A DNA stretch of 5,373 bases from Roseburia_C sp051879315 (GTDB lineage: Bacteria > Bacillota > Clostridia > Lachnospirales > Lachnospiraceae). The notes beneath the pieces are model-generated. The model saw only the letters and a list, made by a program, of their open reading frames with translations. It did not search any database and had not been told where the DNA came from. Numbering within the stretch: the stretch's first letter is position 1; each line of letters opens with the position of its first letter. The stretch lies in the NCBI GenBank assembly GCA_051879315.1, contig JBJELW010000052.1, positions 1 to 5,373 of the forward strand, given 5' to 3'. Both the position numbers and the translations under genes were made by a program. Below are positions 1 to 5,373 of the stretch, piece after piece.

Positions 1-297
1 CAGATGATAGCCGCCAAGGGAAGAAAACTGTATTTCTATACTCGTTATAGTGAGAAAAAGCATCGTAATGATATAGAAATAGACTTTTTGCTTTCTAATG
101 AAAGCAAGACAAATTTTCGGGTGTTTCCAATAGAGGTGAAATCATCAAAAAATTATACAACCACTTCTCTGGGGAAATTTAAGGCTTTGTATGGAAAGAA
201 GATTGCAAATCAATATGTAATTCATCCCAAAAATCTATCTGTGGATGATGAGGTTATAAAAATACCACCATATATGTTTTTTGCCACGTTCCGCTAA
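1..297 (+). CDS. C-terminal fragment of an AAA-type ATPase with DUF4143 domain
   Basis: The reading frame is open from the first base, so the gene starts outside the window and only the last 98 residues are seen. They match the DUF4143 tail of a widespread family of ATP-binding proteins with an N-terminal AAA domain and a C-terminal nuclease-like fold. Visible marks are E26-x-D28 (in EIDFLL), then PIEVKS with E45 and K47, the usual PD-(D/E)xK-like pattern. A Tyr/Ile-rich end follows (IPPYMFF), which is typical of the family. The ATPase half, with its Walker motifs, is not in view. The biological role of the family is poorly known. It is often a strain-variable accessory gene. Base composition is clearly more AT-rich than in the genes downstream, which hints at separate ancestry. 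No terminator is seen before the promoter that follows. Confidence 0.8.
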   Translation, partial: QMIAAKGRKLYFYTRYSEKKHRNDIEIDFLLSNESKTNFRVFPIEVKSSKNYTTTSLGKFKALYGKKIANQYVIHPKNLSVDDEVIKIPPYMFFATFR

Positions 298-309
298 AGT
301 TGTAAAAAA

Positions 310-338
310 TTGACAATGCAATGCGTCAGCAGTACAAT
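310..338 (+). promoter_or_regulatory. Consensus sigma-70 (SigA) promoter for the larE-HD unit
   Basis: A perfect -35 box TTGACA (310-315) is followed after exactly 17 bases by TACAAT (333-338), one mismatch from the consensus -10. Transcription would start near 345, giving a leader of about 30 bases before the GTG start of larE at 376. It lies 12 bases after the stop of the preceding gene. Because it falls within the reading frame that could otherwise extend larE upstream, it argues against the TTG (310) or ATG (316) as the start. Confidence 0.8.
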
Positions 339-363
339 AAAACCTATAAAAACACTAGGGTTT

Positions 364-369
364 GGAGAG
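364..369 (+). promoter_or_regulatory. Ribosome binding site deciding the larE start
   Basis: GGAGAG sits with 8 bases between GGAG and the GTG at 376, the ideal distance. The competing ATG at 397 has no comparable purine run at the right spacing, only GGA 16 bases upstream. This favours GTG 376, although 397 cannot be excluded. Confidence 0.55.
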
Positions 370-375
370 ATTGGC

Positions 376-1191
376 GTGGAAACAAACAGTGACTTGATGA
401 AAAAATATGATGAGCTGAAGGAATATATTGCTTCCCTGGGCAGTGCGGTGGTGGCTTTTTCCAGTGGGGTGGATTCCACATTTTTGCTTTATGCCGCAAG
501 AGAAGCTTTAGGAGACCAGGTGATGGCGGTGACGGCTTCCTCCTGTTCCTTTCCGGTCAGGGAATTGAACGAGGCAAAGAAATACTGTCAGGATATGGGA
601 ATCCGTCATGTGATCGTGGAATCGGAGGAGCTGCAAATCGAAGGATTTTCCCATAATCCTCCCAACCGCTGCTATTTATGTAAGCGGGAGTTGTTCGAGA
701 AAATCCGTGTGATCGCCCGGGAAAACGGCATGAAGGAAGTGCTGGAGGGCTCCAATCTGGATGATAACGGGGATTATCGTCCGGGGCTTATGGCGGTGGC
801 CGAGCTGGGAATCAAAAGTCCCCTGCGTCAGGTGGGATTTACCAAGAAGGAAATACGCGCCCTGTCAAAGGAATTACAGCTTCCTACCTGGGATAAGCAG
901 TCCTTTGCCTGTCTGTCCAGCAGATTTCCCTATGGCGAGGAAATCAATGAAACAAAGCTTTCCATGGTGGACCGGGGAGAACAGCTGCTTTTGGATATGG
1001 GCTTTCATCAGCTTCGGGTGCGGATTCATGGCAATATGGCAAGGATTGAGCTGATGCCGGAGGAGTTTCCCCGATTTATGGAGGAGAAGGTTCGGCTGAA
1101 AGTATATGAGGAATTTAAAAAAATCGGTTTTACATATATTGCACTGGATATCCTGGGATACCGGACCGGAAGTATGAACGAGACGCTGTAG
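376..1191 (+). CDS. larE: LarE-type ATP-dependent sulfur transferase, three-cysteine (probably Fe-S) class
   Basis: This is a PP-loop ATP pyrophosphatase of the LarE family, cytoplasmic. In lactate racemase maturation LarE adenylylates the carboxylates of the pyridinium dicarboxylate mononucleotide made by LarB and replaces them with thiocarboxylates; LarC then adds nickel. With the GTG start the protein has 271 residues, close to the family norm (L. plantarum LarE about 276). Visible motifs are the PP-loop SSGVDS (29-34), NPPNRCYLCK (94-103), DYRPGL (133-138), ACLSSRFPYG (178-187), RVR (214-216) and a GSMNETL end. Cys99 and Cys102 (CxxC) plus Cys179 match the class that binds a [4Fe-4S] cluster. 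The sacrificial L. plantarum enzyme has Trp and Ala in place of the CxxC cysteines. The first Gly of the usual SGGxDS is Ser here. No larA, larB or larC lies nearby, so the substrate is uncertain. It is co-transcribed with the HD gene 64 bases downstream. The start could also be ATG 397 (264 residues). Confidence 0.88.
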   Translation: METNSDLMKKYDELKEYIASLGSAVVAFSSGVDSTFLLYAAREALGDQVMAVTASSCSFPVRELNEAKKYCQDMGIRHVIVESEELQIEGFSHNPPNRCYLCKRELFEKIRVIARENGMKEVLEGSNLDDNGDYRPGLMAVAELGIKSPLRQVGFTKKEIRALSKELQLPTWDKQSFACLSSRFPYGEEINETKLSMVDRGEQLLLDMGFHQLRVRIHGNMARIELMPEEFPRFMEEKVRLKVYEEFKKIGFTYIALDILGYRTGSMNETL

Positions 1192-1255
1192 CACTTTTCA
1201 AGGGCTTCGTGCGGTGGAGATACAATTTTTGAACGAAAAGGAAGGATGAAAAAGA

Positions 1256-1870
1256 ATGAGTCATATTTCAAGAGAAGATGCGTTTAATTTACTAAAAGAG
1301 TACAACAAGGATCCGTTTCACATTCAGCATGCCCTGACAGTGGAGGCTGTTATGAAATGGTATGCAAGGGAGTTGGGCTATCAGGATGAGGAAGAATACT
1401 GGGGAATTGTGGGACTGCTCCACGATATTGACTTTGAATTGTATCCGGAAGAGCATTGCCTGAAGGCACCGGAATTGTTAAAAAATGGCGGTGTCTCTGA
1501 GGACATTATCCACGCAGTATGCTCCCATGGATATGGAATTACGGTGGGCTGTGGTGTCACCATCGATGTGGAACCGGAGCATGAAATGGAAAAGGTACTT
1601 TTTGCGGCAGATGAACTGACCGGATTGATCTGGGCAGCGGCTTTGATGAGACCTTCTAAGAGCACCAAGGATATGGAACTGAAATCCCTGAAGAAAAAGT
1701 ATAAGAGTAAGGGATTTGCAGCAGGATGCTCCCGGGAAGTGATCGAGCGGGGAGCAGACCAATTGGGCTGGGAGCTTGAAAAGCTTCTTACCATGACACT
1801 TCAGGCCATGGCGGACTGTGAGGACGAAATCACCCTTGCCATGGAGAATTACCAAAAAGAAAATGTATAA
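1256..1870 (+). CDS. HD-domain metal-dependent phosphohydrolase
   Basis: This is a soluble 204-residue protein of the HD superfamily, annotated in many Clostridia simply as an HD or HDIG domain protein. The metal-binding set is visible: His25 in FHIQHALTVE, the HD doublet His56-Asp57 in GLLHDID, His86 and His91 in the following helix region, and Asp119 in FAADELTG. Members hydrolyse phosphate esters (nucleotides, cyclic dinucleotides and others), but nothing here identifies the substrate. There is no GGDEF, PAS or membrane segment, and no RelA/SpoT-type partner domain. The start is ATG 1256, with AAGGAAGG (1239-1246) 9 bases upstream. It follows larE by 64 bases with no terminator between and ends 8 bases before a strong terminator, so larE and this gene most likely form one transcript. 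A functional link to sulfur insertion is only suggested by this arrangement. Confidence 0.85.
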   Translation: MSHISREDAFNLLKEYNKDPFHIQHALTVEAVMKWYARELGYQDEEEYWGIVGLLHDIDFELYPEEHCLKAPELLKNGGVSEDIIHAVCSHGYGITVGCGVTIDVEPEHEMEKVLFAADELTGLIWAAALMRPSKSTKDMELKSLKKKYKSKGFAAGCSREVIERGADQLGWELEKLLTMTLQAMADCEDEITLAMENYQKENV

Positions 1871-1878
1871 CAGACTTC

Positions 1879-1909
1879 AAAAATCAGCCCGGTTCGGGCT
1901 GATTTTTTT
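1879..1909 (+). terminator. Intrinsic terminator of the larE-HD transcript
   Basis: The perfect 13-base arms AAAAATCAGCCCG (1879-1891) and CGGGCTGATTTTT (1895-1907) surround the loop GTT. The T-run extends from 1903 to 1909. It begins 8 bases after the HD gene stop. The A-rich 5' arm would also give some activity on the opposite strand, but no gene there needs it. Confidence 0.92.
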
Positions 1910-2037
1910 CCCCAGGACGATCAAGAGCGCGTATGCAACGGATTTTAACACAATTGTCTGTGGCCGTTGCCGGATTGTCATGGATGGTTGGTGGGCATTT
2001 TTCGGTCCGGATGATATTCTGTATCCATCACATAACC
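1910..2037 (+). other. Intergenic spacer with one long-loop inverted repeat; no gene
   Basis: I find no supported gene between the terminator and the tandem repeats. The open frame crossing it (1818-2078) overlaps the HD gene and has no ribosome binding site. The one clear structure is GCAACGG (1935-1941) paired with CCGTTGC (1964-1970) around 22 bases, with the palindrome ACAATTGT (1950-1957) in the loop. I could not find a convincing -35/-10 pair for the downstream CPBP gene in this stretch. Confidence 0.5.
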
Positions 2038-2201
2038 GTGACACCTCGTGTCAAGAGATAGTGTTAAGTCAAATATGAAAATCGACACAAGGGCTCCGTC
2101 ACCTGCGGTGACACCTCGTGTCAAGAGATGGTGTTAAGTCAAATATGCAAATCGACACAAGGGCTCCGTCACCTGCGGTGACACCTCGTGTCAAGAGATG
2201 G
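2038..2201 (+). repeat. Tandem palindromic repeat with 70-bp period, 2.3 copies
   Basis: Copies begin at 2038, 2108 and 2178, each with GTGACACCTCGTGTCAAGAG. The first two are full 70-base units differing at two positions (2060/2130 A to G; 2078/2148 A to C). The third stops after 24 bases. Each unit carries GACAC-CTC-GTGTC (2040-2052 in copy 1). Each junction creates GTCACC-TGC-GGTGAC (2098-2112 and 2168-2182). Together they can fold a longer imperfect hairpin in which GACAC, AGG and GTCACC pair with GGTGAC, CCT and GTGTC. The array ends at the ribosome binding site of the CPBP gene. Possible identities are a REP/RAYT-like or MITE-like intergenic element, or an operator/leader array for the operon that follows. 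It is not CRISPR, since the units abut with no spacers. Confidence 0.9.
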
Positions 2202-2204
2202 AGG
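2200..2204 (+). promoter_or_regulatory. Ribosome binding site of the CPBP gene at the repeat boundary
   Basis: GGAGG lies 7 bases before ATG 2212. This places the start there and not at the in-frame GTG 2188, which is inside the repeat. Its first two bases are also the last bases shared with the 70-bp repeat, so the array ends exactly at the translation signal. Confidence 0.85.
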
Positions 2205-2211
2205 ATATGGA

Positions 2212-3141
2212 ATGAAGAAAATATGTAACATGCTGAAAAATATCAGCCCATTTAACAATCGGGAGGAAATGCCCACTTTAGTGTACATAGCAAAAAAGCT
2301 CTTAGCATTTTTAATGCTGTATTGGGTGGCAGCGGTGGCAGGCGAAGCCGTCATCATCGGAACTTTAAGCGCCATGGGATATGATCCGCTGCATGGTGTG
2401 ATGCCGGAGGGGAATTTGGCAGAGCTGCTGTCCTATTATGGATTTGTCATTTTTTTATTGGCAGCAGTGTTGTATTGCAAAGTGGTTGAAAAAAGGGACT
2501 TGAAATCACTGGGTTTTACGGGAAGAGCCGCAGACTATCTCGTGGGCGGAGGCATCGCTGCAGTTTTGCTGGCTGCAATCATTGGAGTATGTTGCGTCAC
2601 TGGCAGCCTGTCCTGGGGTGGCATAAATGAAAACTGTGATGCCATGTATCTCGTTGGTCTGTGTATTGGCCTCATGATTCAGAGCGCGGCAGAAGAAGTG
2701 TTGAGCAGGGGATTTTTACAATTGTCCCTGCAGAGAAAAACATCAGTGCCGGTGGCAATTTTTATCAGCTCCACCGCATTTGCCATGCCACACTTTTCTA
2801 CTTTGTTTGAGGCAGAGACAAAGTATGCTATAATCGGAGTAATTAATTTATATCTCGTATCCGTCATTTTTTCACTGTTGGTGATATGCCGCACAAATCT
2901 GTGGATCGCCTGTGGATTGCATGGAATATGGAACTTTATTCTTTACGGAATTATGGGATTAACGTTAAGTGGAAATGAAGCAACAGTAAAGGGTCTTCTG
3001 AAGTTTGAAGCAAAATCAGCAAACATCCTGAACGGAGGGGTGTATGGACTGGAAGCCGGTATTGTCACAACGGTTATTCTGGGAATTGCAGCTGCGGTAT
3101 TGATTTATATGTATCGCAGCGCTGCTGATCAGCGCCACTAG
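2212..3141 (+). CDS. CPBP-family intramembrane glutamic endopeptidase (Abi/Rce1-like)
   Basis: This is a polytopic membrane protein of 309 residues with about eight hydrophobic segments (approximately 26-52, 74-90, 108-130, 145-160, 177-192, 205-226, 229-250, 283-301). The CPBP (CAAX protease and bacteriocin-processing) signature is complete: E161-E162-x3-R166 in EEVLSRG, His194 in FAMPHF, and His237 with Asn241 in GLHGIWNF. An active protease is therefore expected. Bacterial members act in bacteriocin self-immunity or maturation, in release of membrane proteins, or in unknown roles, and the substrate cannot be read from the sequence. The start is ATG 2212 behind GGAGG. The upstream region is the palindromic tandem array. 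An XRE regulator begins 32 bases after the stop, so the two are probably one operon. An inverted repeat GCGCTG/CAGCGC (3119-3135) overlaps the last codons but has no T-run. Confidence 0.9.
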   Translation: MKKICNMLKNISPFNNREEMPTLVYIAKKLLAFLMLYWVAAVAGEAVIIGTLSAMGYDPLHGVMPEGNLAELLSYYGFVIFLLAAVLYCKVVEKRDLKSLGFTGRAADYLVGGGIAAVLLAAIIGVCCVTGSLSWGGINENCDAMYLVGLCIGLMIQSAAEEVLSRGFLQLSLQRKTSVPVAIFISSTAFAMPHFSTLFEAETKYAIIGVINLYLVSVIFSLLVICRTNLWIACGLHGIWNFILYGIMGLTLSGNEATVKGLLKFEAKSANILNGGVYGLEAGIVTTVILGIAAAVLIYMYRSAADQRH

Positions 3142-3173
3142 GAAGGCCGACGATTATAGGAAGGGGCGTAATC

Positions 3174-3578
3174 ATGGAATTTAGTAACAGATTGTACCAA
3201 TTAAGAAAGCAAAAGGGCTTGTCCCAGGAGGAACTGGCGAACCGGCTGAATGTCTCCAGACAGACCATTTCCAAATGGGAGGTGGGGGATTCCACACCGG
3301 ACATGGAAAAACTGGCTGCCATCAGTGACTTGTTTGAGGTCTCTTTAGATGAGCTGGTGATGGGAAAAGAGCCCGTTACAGAAAAAATCTCCTCAGCAAC
3401 TCCTCCCTTAGCAAAACCGGAGTTTCTGAACAGCATGAAGGAAAAAGTGCTGACTGAGGATAACAAAAAGAAAACGAAACGGGGACTTAAAGTGGCGGGT
3501 GTTATTTTGCTGGTGATGGTGGCCATTGATATGATATCCATGATCATATACTTTATCCTTTATGGGTTTCCGCAATAA
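3174..3578 (+). CDS. XRE-family transcriptional regulator with C-terminal membrane anchor
   Basis: This is a 134-residue protein with an N-terminal Cro/CI-type helix-turn-helix (about residues 6-62; core LSQEELANRLNVSRQTISKW at 16-35, one of the commonest forms in Firmicutes). A charged linker (about 64-104, ending in the Lys-rich NKKKTKRG) leads to a single hydrophobic helix (about 106-130, ILLVMVAIDMISMIIYFILY) and the tail GFPQ. By the positive-inside rule the DNA-binding domain should be cytoplasmic and the protein tail-anchored. The start is ATG 3174 with AGGAAGGGG (3159-3167) close upstream. It follows the CPBP gene by 32 bases with no terminator, so co-transcription is likely. Such regulators often control their own operon, and the palindromic array upstream of the CPBP gene is a candidate target, though no binding site is proven. 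Only a weak hairpin follows the stop (3586-3600). Confidence 0.9.
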   Translation: MEFSNRLYQLRKQKGLSQEELANRLNVSRQTISKWEVGDSTPDMEKLAAISDLFEVSLDELVMGKEPVTEKISSATPPLAKPEFLNSMKEKVLTEDNKKKTKRGLKVAGVILLVMVAIDMISMIIYFILYGFPQ

Positions 3579-3616
3579 AGAATTGCAGATATTCTGTTTT
3601 CATCAGACGGCATTAG

Positions 3617-4228
3617 ATTGAAGGGGTCGTATTTCTGGACACATCAGAAATAACAGAGGATGCGTTTTTTGAAGATATGGATATCACTTGTTCCGATTAT
3701 ATTCTGGCTGGGCTGTCCAAAACAGGTCTTCAAAGATTCGTATATGACAGCATATATATAGGTTCACCTGCATGGGTGGAAGAACCGGAACTTTCGTATA
3801 CGAGATATTTGAATATTCACAGTGGAGGTTCTTTTGCATCGGTATCAGAAACGAAGCTGGCAAATAGGAATCTGAAGTTGGTTTATGAGATGTTTACGGA
3901 GACAGAAATTCCTAAGTTAATGATCAATGCCAGTTCTTCTTTTGAGACCGAGGAAGATTTTGTGGATTACATAGAATATGCAAACGCATTGCTTACTGCG
4001 CAGGGAAAGGAAGAATATTTTGACCTTTCTGATGATGCGAAAACCGCAGAGGTAGCACAGGGATATATTGAAAACTGCGCTCAGTGGCGTGAGGAACAGA
4101 TCATGCCTTACATTGAGTCTCTGGGAAATTGCCAATATGTGGGGATACCCGGGGATCACCTGATCTATCAGCAGAAGCCGGATGAAGTTGCAGCGGCAGT
4201 GGAGAAGTTTTTGAAAACGCTGGAATAA
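3617..4228 (+). pseudogene. 5'-truncated alpha/beta hydrolase remnant
   Basis: The frame is open from 3617, just after an in-frame TAG at 3614. It reads IEGVVFLDTSE, which looks like the strand following the nucleophile elbow in alpha/beta hydrolases (compare the usual PDKIEGVVLLD). A cap-like region follows, then IPKLMINAS and a C-terminal IPGDHLIYQQKPDE whose His (codon 4157-4159) is the expected catalytic His. The N-terminal half, with the HG oxyanion motif and GxSxG nucleophile, is absent. The 38 bases between the XRE stop and 3617 cannot hold it. The first ATG (3677, giving 183 residues) lacks a good ribosome binding site; AGAGGA is 16 bases upstream. I therefore read this as a decayed gene whose 5' end was deleted, perhaps when the CPBP-XRE unit was joined to it. 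Automated annotation might list it as a 183-residue CDS. A short expressed protein without hydrolase activity cannot be excluded. Confidence 0.7.
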
Positions 4229-4342
4229 AGCATCGCATTTCTGTATCAATAACAGAACAGGGCAGATCATAGTTTGCATTTAAGGATTATTTAATAAATC
4301 CTCTTGTATGATGGATTTATAAAAAGAAAGGAATGAAAAATA

Positions 4343-5239
4343 ATGAGGATTGAAACTAACAGACTTATTATTACAGAATTTACTATGGACATGGCAGAGG
4401 CCGTTCATTTGAACTCGCTGGACGAGGACAACCGTCGATTTGTCCCGGATGAAGTGTTTGAAACGGTGGAAGATGCAGCAGAAACCGTGGAATTTCTGAT
4501 GGGTGTATATGAAAACGGGAATGGCCCGCTGGTTTATCCTGTTACCCTGAAAGATGGTACATACATCGGCTATGTTCAGGCTGTTCCATTTGACGATGGC
4601 ACATGGGAGCTTGGTTATCACATCGGCGTCAAATATACCAAGCAGGGATACGCCACCGAAGCGGCAACCGCCTTCCTACCTGTGATTATGAAGCAAATTG
4701 GCATTACAGAAATGACGGGCATCTGCCTGGCAGACAACAAAGCATCTGCCAAGGTTATGGAGCGTTGCGGATTTATCAAGCTATTCCAGGGTATTGGCAA
4801 TTATCAAGGTGAGGAGAGGGAAATCTGTAAATTTGTATATTACCTGTCTCCCAAGGATATTGTGGTGAAGTTTTTTGAGGACGGCTATACCAACCACAAC
4901 TATGACTACGTTATGACCTGCGTGGCAGAGGATTATATTGACCACAGCCCGGCGGCAGCCAGAAGTAATGCAGATTCCGTAGGTATTTTGAAAATCGTTG
5001 CTGAACAGTTCTCCGATCTGACAGTAAAGGTGCTGGATGTTTTTGCGGAGGGCGGCATGGTTGCTACTCGCATTCTCTATGATGGCATTCATGCCGGAAC
5101 ATGCATGGGTATTCCGGCAACCGGAAAGCATATCACATTTGAGGCGCTGGAAAACTTCAAGGTGGAGAATGGTAAGATCACAGAGTCCTGGGGCTATTGG
5201 CCGGATACGGAGATTGAGCAAAAACTGAAATCGGAATAA
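4343..5239 (+). CDS. GNAT acetyltransferase fused to a SnoaL-like (NTF2-fold) domain
   Basis: This 298-residue soluble protein has two complete-looking domains in one frame. Residues 1-167 are a GNAT N-acetyltransferase of the RimJ/RimL-like type. It has the opening strand RIETNRLIITEF, the central strand WELGYHIGV (88-96), the acetyl-CoA loop KQGYATEA (100-107), and the motif B region with Asn132 and AKVMERCGF (136-144). Residues 168-298 are a SnoaL-like/ester-cyclase domain. It opens with KDIVVKFFEDGYTNHNYDYV, has DYIDHSP (197-203), and ends with the characteristic GIPATGKHITFEALENFKVE and ITESWGYWPD. SnoaL relatives include polyketide cyclases, and many are of unknown activity in Clostridia. 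The substrates of both halves are unknown. The start is ATG 4343, with GAAAGGA (4326-4332) about 10 bases upstream. It stands alone behind the hydrolase remnant, with 114 bases between. No convincing promoter is visible, although TATGAT (4307-4312) could be a -10 box lacking a good -35. Confidence 0.9.
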   Translation: MRIETNRLIITEFTMDMAEAVHLNSLDEDNRRFVPDEVFETVEDAAETVEFLMGVYENGNGPLVYPVTLKDGTYIGYVQAVPFDDGTWELGYHIGVKYTKQGYATEAATAFLPVIMKQIGITEMTGICLADNKASAKVMERCGFIKLFQGIGNYQGEEREICKFVYYLSPKDIVVKFFEDGYTNHNYDYVMTCVAEDYIDHSPAAARSNADSVGILKIVAEQFSDLTVKVLDVFAEGGMVATRILYDGIHAGTCMGIPATGKHITFEALENFKVENGKITESWGYWPDTEIEQKLKSE

Positions 5240-5373
5240 GAAATGGAATTGACCGAGCTCTTTAGAGCGAGGGATGCTTCTTGTCCACAGGACAAGAAGA
5301 TGAGAAGAAGGTACAGATAAATTGGGGGTTGTCGGCAAAATGTTTTTGCTGGTAGTTAGTATCGAATGTAGGA
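5240..5373 (+). other. Non-coding tail with small hairpins, possible leader of a downstream gene
   Basis: No gene is supported after the stop of the fusion gene. The stretch holds the short inverted repeat GCTCT-TT-AGAGC (5257-5268), the longer hairpin at 5277-5299, and an 11-pair stem with three G-T pairs at 5330-5354 (core GCAAAA-TGT-TTTTGC). None has a trailing T-run, so no standard terminator for the fusion gene is seen. The last bases, TAGGA, could be the beginning of a ribosome binding site for a gene outside the window. Confidence 0.4.
5277..5299. repeat. Perfect 10-bp inverted repeat (hairpin)
   Basis: The arms CTTCTTGTCC (5277-5286) and GGACAAGAAG (5290-5299) are fully complementary around ACA. 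The position, 37 bases after the fusion gene stop, suits an RNA 3' end structure. There is no T-run on either strand, so it is more likely an RNA structure, a protein binding site or an element end than an intrinsic terminator. Confidence 0.7.

Noticed and set aside
1818..2078. 86-codon frame spanning the terminator and first repeat
   Set aside because: It overlaps the HD gene end, crosses a strong terminator, has no ribosome binding site and has no family resemblance.
2038..2201. Possible CRISPR array (repeated sequence)
   Set aside because: The 70-base units abut each other and are almost identical throughout. There are no unique spacers and no cas genes.
3119..3135. Hairpin GCGCTG-CTGAT-CAGCGC as a terminator between the CPBP and XRE genes
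   Set aside because: It lies within the last CPBP codons and has no T-run, so it should not end transcription.
3074..3547. 157-codon open frame on the minus strand
   Set aside because: It lies antisense to the end of the CPBP gene and the XRE gene, which have clear motifs and ribosome binding sites. Its product resembles no family I know.
3579..3600. Short hairpin followed by TTTT after the XRE gene
   Set aside because: The stem is only 4-5 AT-rich pairs, too weak to call a terminator.
4239..4257. TTCTGT/ACAGAA inverted repeat after the hydrolase remnant
   Set aside because: A 6-bp stem without a T-run; not supported as a terminator.
4283..4319. Overlapping inverted repeats AGGATT/AATCCT and TAAATCC/GGATTTA before the GNAT-SnoaL gene, as a riboswitch-like switch
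   Set aside because: The stems are short and AT-rich, in a low-complexity stretch where chance pairing is likely. No known aptamer pattern is seen.
4781..5338. 185-codon open frame on the minus strand
   Set aside because: It is antisense to the SnoaL half of the fusion gene, with no recognisable domain. It is a reading-frame shadow.

Overview
The window looks like chromosome from a Gram-positive anaerobe of the Clostridia, most likely a Lachnospiraceae relative. This is inferred from the moderate GC content, strong GGAGG-type ribosome binding sites, a consensus sigma-70 promoter, a GC-stem/T-tract terminator and the type of proteins present. No rRNA, tRNA, CRISPR array or transposase gene is visible. 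Every supported gene is on the + strand.

Layout. (1) Bases 1-297 are the 3' end of an ATP-binding protein of the AAA/DUF4143 type, visibly more AT-rich than what follows. (2) A near-perfect promoter (TTGACA-17-TACAAT, 310-338) starts a two-gene unit: a LarE-type sulfur transferase (376-1191) and an HD-domain phosphohydrolase (1256-1870). A strong intrinsic terminator closes it (1879-1909). (3) The 341-base gap after the HD gene carries a tandem repeat with a 70-bp period (2038-2201). The repeat is built of short palindromes and runs directly into the ribosome binding site of the next gene. (4) A CPBP-family intramembrane protease (2212-3141) is followed after 32 bases by a membrane-anchored XRE-type regulator (3174-3578), probably in one operon. 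(5) A 5'-truncated alpha/beta hydrolase remnant (about 3617-4228) has lost its nucleophile half. (6) A 298-residue protein joins a GNAT acetyltransferase to a SnoaL-like/NTF2-fold domain (4343-5239). (7) The last 134 bases are non-coding and contain hairpins. They end in a purine-rich TAGGA that may begin the ribosome binding site of a gene beyond the window.

How the genes may work together. LarE activates its substrate with ATP and inserts sulfur, in the best-known case to build the nickel-pincer cofactor of lactate racemase. No larA, larB or larC is present here, so its partners lie elsewhere or its role differs. Its cysteine pattern (CxxC plus a third Cys) fits the iron-sulfur-dependent LarE class rather than the sacrificial Lactobacillus type. 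The CPBP protease and the tail-anchored XRE protein are co-oriented and closely spaced. A regulated-proteolysis or self-protection module is possible but unproven. The most notable items are the palindromic 70-bp tandem array, the three-cysteine LarE, the protease/anchored-regulator pair and the GNAT-SnoaL fusion. I see no clear, complete new multi-gene system.
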